Origin: Dugong dugon
Taxonomy: Eukaryota > Chordata > Mammalia > Sirenia > Dugongidae
Direction of reading: 5' to 3'
Length of the DNA stretch: 64,000 bases
Assembly (NCBI GenBank): GCA_030035585.1
Contig: CM057462.1
Span: forward strand, 116,431,234-116,495,233
The first letter of the stretch is position 1, and each line of letters opens with the position of its first letter. The notes below the pieces were generated by a model. It was not told the origin of the DNA. It worked only from the letters and a program-made list of their open reading frames with translations, and searched no databases. Both the position numbers and the translations under genes were made by a program. This document shows positions 23,159 to 34,675 of this stretch, piece after piece.

Positions 23159-25044
23159 AGCTCTCACCCTTTTCTTATTTATTCCAGCTTGGTTTTTTTC
23201 ACTCTCCCAAAGAAAAGAGATTGTTGTTTTAGGAAGTTACATTCAATGACCTATAAAGACCTTCCTAATCATAAGAGGCTCTGATTTTAAGTCCTCATTC
23301 CCAAGAAATACCCACTCATACAACCATATAAACAGGCTGCCATCACCAAAAATGCACACAGGTATCCTAGAAACAAATTCATCCAGACATTCCCCAAGAG
23401 CCATTCCCCTATGCCCATACAGCTGTAGATACGCATTCAAAGACACACACACACACAGACACCCACAGAAATGAGCACTCGTCCGCAGATACACCCCTCC
23501 ACTACTGACATACACTCAAACACACACACACTTGAAAATTATTTAACACCATCACTTTGGTGATATTTAGTCTATAATTTTCTACCTCATCCAATAAAAA
23601 CAAAATGCATAAATCCAAAATTAAAATAACATTCTCACTTCTATCATCTATTCCATCTTTGGAGCTGCTTTCCTTACATCAGTGTCCTCTGTGGGAAGAA
23701 GTACCCAGGGCACAGAAGGGAACAAATGTCTCTCCCAAAGTCTTCCATTATTCTGTCATCTACATTGCAAATGTTATCAAAAATGCAAATACATGTGACA
23801 TGTCTAATTGTTTCTATATCTTAGGCTGTGATAAACCCTGGCTTGGTTAAGTCATATTTCCAAGAATAAGAGAGCCAAAGGTTTTGTTGTTGTTGTTCTC
23901 TATATTTAAGAGGTGCTTAGAGGAAACTACAATAATATTGTCTTAAAAAGTTACCCACCCAAAATAATATATTCAACTCTCAAATGGTAAGACATTTTGG
24001 ATTAAAAAATACGATAGACAATGTTACAAGTCAGTTGGCAATGTGTGGAGATTATCCACAAATATTTAGCCCTATGTTGAGGCAGGAAGGGATAGGGATA
24101 TCTGCAAGAATAATGGTAGTAATAAGCAAGTAACTATGAGCTACCCTCAAGGAGACATCAGGATATATAATCAATTCTGGTCTTCTCTTTCCATCTGGAG
24201 TTTACAGACATGGTCTCCCCACCCCAGAGTAGAAATGATTGCTCCCTCCACTTCCTCGATTACCCCCTGATGCCCAGTCCAGAGAAAGAACAATATTTAA
24301 CAAAGTATCTTCAATCACTTTCAGATGCTGAGGAGGCAGCTCTAGGCAAGGTGAGGAGGACCAGAAGCCAATCATGCCAGGTCTTTTGCCCCAGACATAG
24401 TCTCTTTTTTTTTTCTGATTATTCTCATCCATGTATATCATACAGTTGGTAGGATATGGCCCAGAACTAGCCTGAACAGATATGAGGCAAATCATACTCT
24501 TGTTCTTTTCATCATTTCTGCAAATCAACACATGCATCCACGCATTCACATTTTCCGGTAGGGAGAGAGGCTACAATGAGCACTATAGGCAGCACTGAAG
24601 TGGGTGTCGTGTTGAAGAGAGGGAGTGGGCCCACCTCTTGGGTGGTTAGAAGTTGACTATATAAAAGACTCAGGACTGTATTTGAGCATCATTTCTGGAG
24701 CCAATTTCTCCCCACCTTATGCCTTTCTCCATCACTGCCCTGGTTTGCATAGAAGAATTGTGCCCTCCAGTGGGCCTGGAGAAATAAACGTGTAGCACAA
24801 TGGTAATGCCAAGATGAAGTCATCCATAAACTCTCAAGGAAAAACCGGCTCTTCACTGACAAAGCTTTTTTGAGAATCTGATGAAAGCTATAGATTCTCT
24901 CTCCAGAAAAAGAAAAGCATATATAAATAGAGAAGCATAACTTTGCATTAAATTTCACAGGGTTCTTTTTTATTCTTCATAAGTATTTCAATAGACTCCA
25001 GAACACAAATCCCTGCTGCAATAGTCAAGTTAACTGCCATACCA
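23159..25044. other. No gene seen; small CA-rich patches
   Basis: Short CA runs at about 23,441-23,457 and 23,519-23,531. A few overlapping frames (up to 115 codons at 24202-24549 minus) show no domain. Otherwise unassigned. Confidence 0.5.
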
Positions 25045-25215
25045 CACGGAAAGAGAATGGCCTGAGAGTTAGAGAGGTCTAAATCGGTTGTTTACTAGCC
25101 CCATGAAATTAAATAAGCTGCTTAAACTCTGCTAGCTTAATTCCTTTATTCCATTCATGTTAATAATAATACCCACCACATAAAGCCATTATTAGTTCTA
25201 TAAGAATATGTCTTT
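25045..25215 (+). mobile_element. MIR relic
   Basis: 'agaatggcctgagagttagag', 'ttactagccccatgaaatt', 'ataagctgcttaaactctgc' and 'ataataatacccaccac' follow the MIR plus strand at low identity. Confidence 0.5.
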
Positions 25216-25376
25216 TTCACCACTACATCCCTAGTGCCTTTTTTTTTCTTTTTTTTCTTTATTGCTGTAAAAATATAGATAACACAACATTTGCTGGGAT
25301 GCATCAGAGGTTTAATGAATGATCCTGACTGACTGAATACACGTAAACTCCCTTGTATAGTACCTGACACCTAATA
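25216..25376 (+). mobile_element. L2/MIR-type 3' end, left part
   Basis: After a T-rich tract, the run ending 'tagtacctgacac' near 25,358-25,370 matches the final part of an L2- or MIR-type element. It resumes after the SINE as 'aggtactcaataaatattatt' at 25,711-25,731, so the SINE split it. Confidence 0.5.
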
Positions 25377-25704
25377 TTGTTAGCTGCCTTAAGTTGGCCC
25401 CAACTCATGTCAGCCACATGCACAATGGAAGGAAGCAGAGCCCAGTCCTGTGCCATTCCCATGATTGGCTGAAGGTTGGATCATTGTAATCCAAACCGTA
25501 GGCTGATTTTTTGGAAGCAGATCACTAGACCTTTATTCCTAGTCCATCTTAGTCTGGAAGCTCCTCTGAAACCTGTTCGGCATCATAGCAACACAAAAGC
25601 CTACACCGGTAGATGGGTGATGGCTGCATGTGAGGTGCATTGGCTGGAAACTGAACTGGGTCTCCCACATGGGAGGCAGGGAGTCTACCACTGAACAACC
25701 AATG
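25377..25704 (-). mobile_element. SINE with tRNA-Gly-like head and RTE/AfroSINE-type tail
   Basis: On the minus strand the 5' end (25,704 downward) reads 'ggcattggttgttcagtggt', then 'agactccctgcctcccatg', 'tgggagacccagttcagttt' and 'ccagccaatgcacc'. This follows the whole tRNA-Gly gene (acceptor stem, box A 'ttcagtggtag', anticodon loop with CCC, box B region). A body of about 190 bases follows ('cagaggagcttccagactaag', 'ctgcttccaaaaaatcagcc'), then a tail ending 'agctaacaa' like the RTE 3' end. A 7-base duplication 'cctaata' flanks it (25370-25376 and 25705-25711). It is non-coding and needs RTE enzyme to move. It may match a catalogued elephant SINE that I cannot name. Confidence 0.8.
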
Positions 25705-25711
25705 CCTAATA

Positions 25712-26524
25712 GGTACTCAATAAATATTATTTTCCATTTCTTTATTACAGAAGTAACAATTAAATCCTGACTTCTGGAGTTTTGTGATTGTAAACCTCCT
25801 TCCTCCCCTTGGTTGGTCACACCAGGACATATTTCCCAAGTGGAGATCCAGCAGCAGCTAGAAAGAAGGTGTTAGAACGGACCCCTACATGTCAACATTG
25901 TCAGTGGTACAGGGATAGTTTTAAAAATACATAGTTCCATATATGTTTGTATCCCCCATATATCCTGTCATCTTGTAAATTCTCTTCATAGAATTAATGA
26001 TGTTTATCCATTTGAGGGGTCATCGTGCAGCATCATTTCAAACGTGACTTGTCTTTTGAGTCAACAGGCTGGAAATAGACTCGAGAATCAAATTTATGTG
26101 GAGAGAAAAAGGAATCTTAATCTCATTAAGTTTCCATTAACAAACAAACAGAGTCAGACATGAGCAACTTGATAACAGTTTTACTTCAGGGAGGTGCCTT
26201 CCAGAGAGGATGTGAAGAGGAGAGCTTGTCCGGTCTGGTTGGTGAAGAGGGAGAAATGGAAAGGGAGACAGAGTAGAAGTTGGCAGGAGGAGTTGCATGA
26301 CTGCAGGCCGACGTCTGGGAGGGGAGGCACATGACAGTACATTGAGAGGAAAGCTGAATTCAAGTAGCGAACGGGCTTTTGTCCCATTCTGGGCGGAGCT
26401 GGCCCCTCAAGGCTGCTCCCACCCATCCACCTGGACAGCTGCAACCTGGGTAGGCCGAGAGTAAACTTGAGTTGGCACTTTTGGTTTCCTAGGCTCCCCG
26501 GTGGCCTGGGAATAGCAACAAAAT
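25712..26524. other. No gene seen
   Basis: The first bases ('ggtactcaataaatatt') belong to the split L2/MIR element. The rest, including a purine-rich minus-strand frame at 26181-26444, is unassigned. Confidence 0.45.
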
Positions 26525-26654
26525 GGCTATAATGAAAGGGCTTGTTTGGTGCCAGGCATTGTTCTAAGTTTCTTTACACATTATGTCATCCAGTTTTCAC
26601 AAGAAACCTCTGAGGGCATTACTGTTATAATCCCTGTTTTACGTATAAGAACAT
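26525..26654 (-). mobile_element. MIR, left part, split by SINE
   Basis: 'ggtgccaggcattgttctaag', 'tttacacattatgtcatcc', 'cctgttttacgtataagaac' are reversed MIR. The consensus continues after the inserted SINE at about 26,956-26,996 with 'cttaagttaaataacttgtcacacacc'. The MIR is therefore older than the SINE. Confidence 0.75.
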
Positions 26655-26955
26655 TTGTTGTTAGCTGCCATCTAGTCGGCTTCCAACTCATGAGACCCCG
26701 TGCACAATGGAACGAAATGCTGCCTGACCCTGCACCATCCCCATGATGAGCTGTGGATCAGACCGTTGTGGTTCACAGGGTTTTCATTGGCTGATTTTCT
26801 GAAGTAGACCACCAGACTTTTCTTCCTAGTTCATCTTAGTTTGGAAGCTCCACTGAAACCTGTTCAAGGGCATAGCAACATGCCACCTCCACTGCACATG
26901 GGGTGTCTTGGCCTGGAATGAACCTGGGTATCCTTCATGGAAGGCCACTAATGCC
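26655..26955 (-). mobile_element. SINE with tRNA-Gly-like head, second copy
   Basis: Same structure and orientation as the 25.4 kb copy: tail end 'ttgttgttagctgccat' at the left, body 'tgattttctgaagtagacca' and 'tagtttggaagctccactgaaacctg', and a decayed tRNA-Gly-like head ending 'ggcattagtggcc' on the minus strand. The head has lost part of box A. It sits inside a MIR. Confidence 0.8.
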
Positions 26956-27018
26956 TTATATGAAAAAACTTAAGTTAAATAACTTGTCACACACCTAATT
27001 TTCCAGTTTTCTGCTAGC

Positions 27019-27250
27019 TAATACTTACCAAACTTGTACCCCATGCTTATCAAGCACTGTTCTAAGCATTTTACATGTCTTAACTCCTGTAATCCTCACA
27101 ACAACCCTGTGAGGTAGCTATTATTATTAAACCCGTTTTACAGATGACCAAACTGAGGCACAGTGATGTTAAGTAATTTGGTCACTCAGCAGAGCTGGAC
27201 ATCAAACCCAGGCAAGTTGCCTCCAGAATCAATGCTCTTAATCAGAGATT
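27019..27250 (-). mobile_element. MIR, near full length
   Basis: 'caagcactgttctaagcatt', 'ttacatgtcttaactcctg', 'taatcctcacaacaaccctgtgaggtag', 'ttttacagatgaccaaactgaggcac', 'gttaagtaatttggtcactcagc' follow the reversed MIR consensus almost end to end. Confidence 0.9.
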
Positions 27251-28287
27251 TCTTCAATGTCCCTGGAAGGGGATCTAGAATTGAGCTAAAAATCTGGTTG
27301 AGGATTGAACAACAGGGGCAGAGTGACCCTGTGGCCAAGGTGTACAGAGTGAGCCCCTGAAGCTGAAGCTCAATGGGAGTCAGGGCCAGACCTTAGAGAG
27401 TTCAAAGAGCCATGGTGGAAGGAACAGGATCCAAGCCAGCAAAAAAGGTGACTGAGCTCTCTGGGAATCTTAACTGTGCAGGGAAATGGACATGAATTGC
27501 ATCAGCCATAAACTTCAACCTGGACAGCATCAGAGGGTGACACCAGAACTACCACACCTCAGCTGGCAGCTCCCAGATCATATGCGATGAGCTGTGCAGT
27601 ACCCTCCCCCTTGCCCCACCCCAGAGAAGCCCAGCCCAAGGACCAATATAAGGTTAGCAGAAACCAACCCGCCAACCCAATTCCACAAGGTCACATAAGC
27701 TACCCAGCTGCCATCTGGAAAAAAGAAAATCTGAAAGACTAAACATTCACCCCCTCTAGACTGAGTTCAAAAAAAGACCATTTCAACTGGCGAAGACTGA
27801 GATATTGTGGACTGGGAAGTTTAAAATAAAGTTATTTTTATCTGTAACACACTATGGTGGGAGCTCATGAGGAAGATTAGATCAGTTATTGGAAATAAAC
27901 TATATTTTCTTTGAACATCTGAGTGTTGTGTGAATACGTTTGAGGTTACAACTCCAGAAGATGCCAAGAGCCTGTCTAATGAAACACCTACAGTAAATTT
28001 GTTAACAATTAGGATGAGGAAATGGACAACATACTGATCAAATTTGTGGTTGATGGAAAGCTGAGAGCTATAGTGAATGTATTAGGTGACAAAATTAGGA
28101 TCTGAAAAGCTAATCCCTGGCTGACCCAGTGAGCCATGTCTAACCAGAAAAAAAAGAAAATTTAATCTGGATAAAGTTAAAGTTCAAAGAACCAATTGTA
28201 CAAGAGTAATGCCTGAACAAGGGTTTCCAAATATTTTAACAGTCATCCTATGGAAGATGGATTAGATTATGGGGGCCAAGGGAGGAA
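27251..28287. other. No gene seen
   Basis: Unassigned sequence with no repeat I recognise and only a 65-codon frame overlapping the MIR end. Confidence 0.5.
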
Positions 28288-28334
28288 TACTATTAACCAT
28301 TTCTTGAGCGCTTACTATGTGCCAGATGTGTATA
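28288..28334 (-). mobile_element. MIR, left part, split by AfroSINE
   Basis: 'accatttcttgagcgcttac' 'tatgtgccaga' is the reversed MIR end. It continues after the SINE at 28,490-28,655 ('catttaatcttattaagtg', 'aagcccaagctcacacaaatagtaagtggcagaatcagga', 'actaaactgcct'). Confidence 0.8.
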
Positions 28335-28488
28335 AAAAAACCAAACCTATTGCTGTTGAGTCAATTCCGACTCATAGTGACCCTATAGGACGGAGTAGAA
28401 CTGCCCCATAGGGTTTCCAAGGAGCAGCTGGTGGATTCGAACTTCTGACCTTTTGGTTTGCAGCCATAGCTCTTAAGCACTGCGTCTC
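28335..28488 (-). mobile_element. AfroSINE, HSP-type, inserted in a MIR
   Basis: 'aaaaaaaccaaacctattgctg' tail, 'gactcatagtgaccctatag', 'tttccaaggagcagctggtggattcgaac' (central block missing), ending 'taagcactgcg'. The last head bases are lost. The host MIR is interrupted without large loss, giving a clear relative age. Confidence 0.92.
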
Positions 28489-28655
28489 ATTTAATCTTAT
28501 TAAGTGAGTAGTAGTATTTCTGTTCATTCAGATAAGAAAATTGGAGTTCAAAGCCCAAGCTCACACAAATAGTAAGTGGCAGAATCAGGATTTGAAGTCA
28601 TGTCTATCTGACTTCAAAACCTCAGTTCTTTATACTATACTAAACTGCCTCCCCA
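28489..28655 (-). mobile_element. MIR, right part
   Basis: Continuation of the MIR split by the AfroSINE. It contains 'agaaaattggagttcaaagc', 'agtggcagaatcaggatttg' and 'tatactatactaaactgcct'. Confidence 0.8.
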
Positions 28656-28864
28656 GCATATGGCAATCAGCTTAAGGGGGAAATTACTCTAACAGTCTGA
28701 ACAATCCTCTAAAACTTAGCTTGTCTCCCAGTATTGGAGATGGAAGTGTTGTAAACCCCAGGATGGGACGGTGGAGACACCGGAAATTAGGTGCTACTGG
28801 CAAGGCTCTTTCCTAATCCTGAGGATTTATAATTCCATTTCTGGAAATTTGCAGAAGGCGTGGT
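28656..28864. other. No gene seen
   Basis: Short unassigned spacer between a MIR and an LTR-like repeat. Confidence 0.5.
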
Positions 28865-29215
28865 CCTTGTATTAGGTAGCTTTTGTTAAAGTAAAATACA
28901 GTCTCAAATCTCAGCAACTTCCAACAACAAACATTTATTTCTCACTCATGGGTCTGAGGGTCAGCTGTGGCTCAGCTGTGGCTCAGCTGGGCTCAGCTCA
29001 GATGTGGCTCAGCTCCAGGTCTGGGTCATTCTGGGATGTAAGTTCAGGGAGCAGCCACTACCTCACACATTTTTCGTACACAGAAGGCAGAAGCTCAAAA
29101 TCACACTTAAAGCCTCTGTTCAAATGTGAGCATCAGGTTTGCTCACTCTCGGCTAGTTGCCAGAACAGACTCTTTTTCTACTCAATAGGCCGCAGTTGAA
29201 CTGCAGCAGGTTTAA
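28865..29215 (-). mobile_element. LTR-like relic with internal 'tggctcagctg' repeats
   Basis: 'tattaggtagcttttgttaaag', 'ctcaaatctcagcaacttcc' and 'aacatttatttctcactcat' resemble the reversed 3' half of an old mammalian LTR (MLT/MaLR-like). At 28,964-29,013 the unit 'tggctcagctg' is repeated several times, probably local slippage. Naming is uncertain. Confidence 0.5.
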
Positions 29216-29286
29216 ACCATTCCCTTATTAGAGAAGATCTGTTCTTAAGAATCCTCCATTGTCCTGTGTATGGTACTACTCCACTG

Positions 29287-30250
29287 AGATTTTTTTTTTT
29301 TTTTTTTGGTATATGCTTTAGGTGAAAGTTTATAGCTCATGTTAATTTCTCATTCAACAATTCATACACATAATGTTTTGCGACATTGGTTGCAATCCCC
29401 ACAATGTGACAGCACACTCTCCCTTTCTACCTTGGGTTCCCCGTGTCCATTCTTCCAGTTCTATTCCCTTCCGGGCTTCTCGTTTTGCTTTTGGACAGGA
29501 GTTGTCCATTTGGTCTCATGTATTTGATTGAACTAAGAAGCATGTTCCTCATGGGTGTTATCTTTTGTTTTACAAGCCTGTCTAATCTTTGACTAAAAAA
29601 TGGGCTTCAGAAATGGTTTCATTTCTGGGTTAGCAGAGTGTCTGGGGGCCATAGTTTCAGGGGTTCCTCCAGTCTCTGTCAGACAAGTAAGTCTGGCCTT
29701 TTTTCATGGATTTGAATTCTGTTCTACATTTTTTTCCTGCTCTGTCCAGGACTCTCTGTTGTGATCCCTGTCAGAGCGATCATCGGTGGTAGCCAGGCAC
29801 CACCTTGTTCTTCTGGTTTTAGGCTGGTGGGGTCTCTAGCTCATGTGGTCCATTAGTCCTTTGGACTAATATTTTCTTTGTGTCTTTGGTTTTCTTCATT
29901 CTCCTTTGCTCCAGATGGGATGGGACCAATAGCTATATCTTAGATGGCCACTTGCAAGCTTTTAAGACCCCCAGATTCTACTCACCAAAGTGGGATGCAG
30001 AACATTTTCTTTATCAACTATATGTTATGGCAATTCACCTGGATGTCCCCTGAGACTATAGTCCCCAGCCCCCAGCGCCAGCTACTCAGTCCCTCAAAGT
30101 GTTTGGACATGTCTAGGGAATGTCTGCGTATACTTTTGCTTTGGTCCAGCTATGCTGACTTCCCCTATATTGTGTGTTGTCCTCCCCTTTGTTCCCTCTT
30201 CTATGTCTTTGCTTGTTTACTTTGCTTCTGTTTTACTTTTGGAAAAAGTT
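29287..30250 (-). mobile_element. L1 3' UTR, lineage-type, 5'-truncated
   Basis: A T-tract of about 20 bases (a poly(A) tail in reverse) is followed by nearly 1 kb resembling the afrotherian L1 3' UTR as I remember it: 'aaagtttatagctcatgtta', 'cctgtctaatctttgact', 'ggccatagtttcaggggttc', 'ccattagtcctttggactaat', 'agatggccacttgcaagctttt'. No open frame of L1 protein is included. The right boundary is approximate. The 60-105-codon frames inside are chance. Confidence 0.65.
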
Positions 30251-32229
30251 CTCACAGGTGATGGCAACCTCAGGCCAGTCTGAAATAAGGAGGTGAGTGG
30301 AATGAGGTGAATGGAAATATTCCAGATCTCTCCCACTCACCCCCTCCCCACAACCTACCCTTCCCTCCCCTCCCCACTCCCACCATCATGGCTTCCAGGC
30401 TACAATGAAAGGGTGTTGATAGCTATGATTGCATGTTTAGCAATGGATGTTTATCATTTATTTCTTTAAACTTTGGATACATCCCTCACACATAACCCTC
30501 AGGGCACATTTACAAGCGCATTTGAAAAAAAAAATTGAGAAAGCTGTGCTATCTATTTATTCCAGGGGAGATTTACTTCATTTATTTATTTGTTTAGGTA
30601 TTTATTTATTTGATGTATACAGCTGGGTCCAGTGCAAGCCCCTGGGGATGCTCACATCAATTAAAACCACGGATAGAAGCAGAATGCTGAATACAAACAA
30701 AATCAACCATTAATGGACTATCCCCCACTGTAAAGCACTTCGACAGAACCTTCAAATCATTCCTCCCTACTAACCCCCTTGGGCAGAAGGCTGGGTTAAC
30801 AGATGGTTAAATAATGTTAAGAGAAGAGAATATAACATTAATACATAGATGGAGGCTGGAAGAAAGACAGTGTGCTAAATCCACTGAATAATTCATCAGT
30901 AGAGACATAGGTTGGATTGGGGCTGGTTTTGGACGTAACAGTGATTGGCAGAGGTGAGCTGACACCACAGTTCTAATAATGGAGGGAAAAGAGGCTGAGA
31001 ATGGTAGGGTAAGAGTCAGACATTAACTAAAGTTTTGTGCTCAGTAACTCCCTATGCTCTGGGTCTTCTGGGAGTGGGCTAACGTGAGTGATCTGGTCTT
31101 CATTATTATTTCACTGTAAGTGACAACGTGGCTTTCCTTGGGTAGGTAACAACCACTCGAATCATGTGCGACTGCATTTGACCCTCAGGCAGCTGCTGTG
31201 GACTCGAGTGATACCTTTAGATAGGGGTTCAGATAGGGCAGGAAATTTTGGTCTTTGGTACTGTGTATCAGTGAAAATTTTCTTTGTTTTTGTTTTTGTG
31301 TCTCTGCATCTGACTCTTGTCTGACACTACAGTTTAACTATTTCTCTTCTTCGGCTTTCTCTCTCCCTGTCATGCCACAGAGTTCAGACATAACACAGAA
31401 TTTTTTGGGAAAAATTTAAAAGCAGGGAAGTAGCAGAGTACATACTGCTAAATCTCATTTCACTTCTGAAATCTCGTTATTCCATAGCATAGACAGGGAA
31501 TAGATGTTTTCTAAGCACTGTGGTCAAGGTTTCAGTGAAGGGTCTGCCTAGGCCAGCAGGCTGGATACGCCACCGGGAGCACAAGAGGGAATAAGCCTTG
31601 CCCTGTACCGTGGTACATAGTTAATAGGTTATCCTAGGAAGAACTGCGCTAACTTATAAATGCCAAAGTAATAGGAAAGACAGGAAAGGAACTCCAGGCC
31701 CACGAACAGTGTCAAGGAGTGTGCAGACCGAGGGTCAAGGTCTCTACCCTGAGGATAACTGTCAATAACATCAACAAAGGCATTGTTTTTGCACAAGCTG
31801 AGCCAGCTCTCTGCTAAGTTACCAAAAGAAGGAAGGAATTGCACCTTCAGGGCCATCTGAATTTTTCTGTCATCACTCCCCACACCCTTCATTCACTTGT
31901 TATTAAACTATGTTACTCCACCAACATTTCTTGAATGCTTACTATGTGGTGGTCACTGTACTAAGCCTCCCAGACACAGGTACACAATATGGTAACTGCC
32001 GTGAAGGTTCACATTCCTATCAACAATCATCACAGACAGAGAGCTCAGTGTGATTACAAGCAGGTGCACAGGAGAAGCCACCAGACCACCTCATCCATCC
32101 TTCAAAGTGCAGCTCAAAATGCTATTCTTCTAAGATTTCAAATGTATTTATGGTTTGTGCATTCATAAAAATAGAAGAGAGTAGTTTTAAAAAGTACTTG
32201 TTGCACTATATTATGTCTGCTAATTTTAA
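30251..32229. other. No gene seen; TTTA-rich patch and weak ancient repeats
   Basis: A 'tttatttattt' patch lies at about 30,578-30,613. 31,918-31,960 ('ccaacatttcttgaatgcttactatg') resembles a common ancient repeat. Frames on the minus strand (31629-31892) show no domain. Confidence 0.45.
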
Positions 32230-32580
32230 AAGCAGATGTATCTATAATTGCAAAATTTAGAAACACTAAGTATCCAGTAGGAAAGGAATAGTTAAATTAT
32301 AGTAAATTAATGAGATGGAATATTAATGTAGCATTAAAAACCATCATTAAAAAGACCAAGTAGCAAAACGGAAGAGTGATCCAAACTGTGTATATGCAAA
32401 AATGCTAATATTTATGGGCAAAACATGGGAAAAATGCAAAACATGTTACAAGGATAAAATTTCAGGAAAATGGAATTGTTTACTTTTTTCATATATATAT
32501 CTCCCTTGTATATTTGTGTAGATTAATAGATACATAAAATAAGCATTTTTAAAATTTGTGTGAATATATGTGAGGGAATA
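32230..32580 (+). mobile_element. Old L1-type 3' UTR-like relic
   Basis: 'gaaaggaatagttaaattatag', 'aatgagatggaatattaatg', 'agcattaaaaaccatcatt' and 'tgtgtatatgcaaaaatgc' follow the pattern of old L1 3' regions ('..ggaatattatgcagccattaaaa..'). Diverged, edges uncertain. Confidence 0.45.
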
Positions 32581-33235
32581 TTAATTCTCCTCTATTGAAA
32601 AGAATTCTGATCAAAACAGATAAAAGAGCTGTCTAGCTCAGAATTAGTAGCAAAGGAATTAGTCCTGGAGCTTTGGATTTAGGAACTGAAAATTCTCTTT
32701 TGTTTTATTGTTTTTTGGTTGTGGTTTTTTGTTTTTGTGTGTGTGTGTGTGCTTACCATCCCTAAGAGGACAGTGGGTCATTCTGCCGTTTCTTTTAAAT
32801 ACACCTACAACAGAGGTAAATGTCAAAAGCATGTCAGCACCCTGCAGTAAGCACCTCCCCCCTGCCCCCCCCCCCCCCCCATGATGGAACCCTGGCCTCT
32901 CCTGCTCCAGAAACCAGAAACTCTCAACACTGTAGCTCTACTGTGGGAGGGGAAGGGTGGGAAGCTTCTGCGGGACTCCTGATATTCAAATACTTCCCCA
33001 AGGAAAAAGTGCCACTAGGGTAACCACTAGGGTAACTAGTGGTCTCTCTGGAGCCCCTCATCCCCCACCATGAGAAGTGGAAGGAGGTCTCTAATGAGCT
33101 GGTGAAGGTGCAGGATCTGGGCATGTCTAGCCCAGCCCCTTCCTCCTTTTCTCTGCCTCTCCAAGCTGCACGTTACAGGAGCAGCTTTGTCTCTCTGGGG
33201 CCAGATTTGCTCCATCTAGTGCTGCTTAGGTGAAT
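32581..33235. other. No gene seen; GT and poly-C tracts, small duplication
   Basis: A TG/GT run lies at about 32,736-32,751 and a C-run of about 18 at 32,863-32,880. At 33,012-33,035 'ccactagggtaa' occurs twice in tandem. Overlapping 64-67-codon frames are not genes. Confidence 0.5.
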
Positions 33236-33415
33236 ACCAGCTGCCCTCCAGCTGATTCTGACTCACCACAACCCCATATATGTCAAAGTAGAACTGTGCT
33301 TCATAGGGTTTTCTAGGCTGTTGTCTTTACGGAAGCACATTGCCAGCCCTTTCTTCCAAGGTGCTGCTGGGTAGCTTAGAACTGCCAACCTTTAGGTTGG
33401 TAGTCCAGTGCAAAC
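33236..33415 (-). mobile_element. AfroSINE, older subfamily
   Basis: Minus-strand copy: 'gctgattctgactcaccac', 'aaagtagaactgtgcttcat', 'agccctttcttccaaggtgc', 'taggttggtagtccagtgca'. The '..agtccagtgcaaacc' head end matches the older subfamily. It lies head to tail with a second AfroSINE. Confidence 0.85.
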
Positions 33416-33426
33416 CAGTTAGGTAA

Positions 33427-33632
33427 GGGTTGTTGTTGCGTGCCTTCAGGTTGGTTCTGACTCATAGCAACCCTATAGGACAGAGTAGACCTGCCCCATA
33501 GGGTTTCCAAGGCTGTAATCTTAATGGAAGCAGACTGCCACATCTTTCTCCTGAAGAATGGCTAGTGGGTTCGAACCGTCAACTTTTCGGTTAACAGCCA
33601 AGCACTTAAGTACTGTACCACCAGAGCTTCAT
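33427..33632 (-). mobile_element. AfroSINE, full-length type, perfect target duplication
   Basis: Full minus-strand copy with intact central block ('gctgtaatcttaatggaagc'). It is flanked by the perfect direct repeat 'gttaggtaa' at 33418-33426 and 33633-33641. It landed 11 bases from the end of the older copy and is therefore an independent later insertion. Confidence 0.95.
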
Positions 33633-33641
33633 GTTAGGTAA

Positions 33642-34435
33642 ATAAGTGGGTCTAAATCTATTACTCAGGATGAGGCAGTGCTGCCACAGATACATGCCAC
33701 ATTGTTCAATATTTACTTTATCAATAATAACAGTGATTATTTTGGTTTCCCATTTCTCTTATTCTTTTGCCCTATTTTTTTATATGCTCACAATTCACGC
33801 AGGAAAATGAAGGATGCTGTTTATTGGCCCCCACTGAGTCTCATTGTAGGTCAGTTTCACTGGGACAGAGACTAGATACAGGAAGTTTTTTAAGGGAATG
33901 CTGTTGTCATATCACCTGTGGAGGAAGAGAAGGAAGCAGGATTGAGCAGAGGGAGAATCTGGAGAGTGACAACAACCAGCCTTATGAGGAACTTTGATGC
34001 TCGGTTTGTTCTTCAGAGTTGTCCCGAGGTGATGCAAGGGACTGGGGCTTTATACCTCTACATCCCCACCATGAGTCAGTTATCAGATGCCCATGAAGTG
34101 GGGTGTGGCTTTGAGTGAGACAGCTTTCTTCAGCTGAGGGCACTTGGCAGAGAGGGCTGACACCTGAGGCCTTCAATCAGCAGTGCTCCTAGAAGCTGGG
34201 GATAGTCAGCTCGTCCATCCTGAAAGGGGGATCTGAGTGTAGCACAGAGTCCACTACCAAGCCCAGCAGCTTCCATCGGTGGCAGTGGATTCTTTCAATC
34301 AGCCTAGAGTTGAGCAAACAGCTTTATTTTTGAGGTGATTCAAAGAGATTTTCAATATCATGTGGCATAAGTGTATTTGTGTGTGTGTGCGCACATGTGT
34401 ATATTCATTAAATTCTTTCTGAATATTCATAATGT
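33642..34435. other. No gene seen; possible LTR-like relic
   Basis: 33,870-34,120 contains 'ggaagttttttaagggaatgctg', 'gtcatatcacctgtgg' and 'gagcagagggagaatct', which remind me of an old LTR but cannot be named. A GT-rich patch lies at 34,375-34,400. Several overlapping frames have no domain. Confidence 0.4.
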
Positions 34436-34449
34436 TATGGTGTTATCAA

Positions 34450-34670
34450 GGAGCTCTGGTGGCACAGCGGTTAAGTGCTCGGCTGCTAACTGAAAGGTTG
34501 GCAATTCAAACCCACCAGCCACTCTGCAGGAAAAGATGTGTGGAAGTCTGCTTCCATACAGATTACAACCTTGGAAACCCTATGGAGCAGTTCTACTCTG
34601 TCCTACAGAGTCGATATGAGTTAGAATCGGCTCAACGGCAATGGGTTTCTTTTTTTTTTTTTTTTTTTGG
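34450..34670 (+). mobile_element. AfroSINE, full-length type, with 14-base target duplication
   Basis: Complete plus-strand copy from 'ggagctctggtggcacagcg' to a 'caacggcaatgggtttc' end and a T-rich tail of about 20 bases. A perfect 14-base duplication 'tatggtgttatcaa' flanks it (34436-34449 and 34671-34684). The duplicated bases include the first bases of a MaLR LTR ('tgttatcaa'), so the SINE inserted into the very start of that LTR. Confidence 0.96.
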
Positions 34671-34675
34671 TATGG

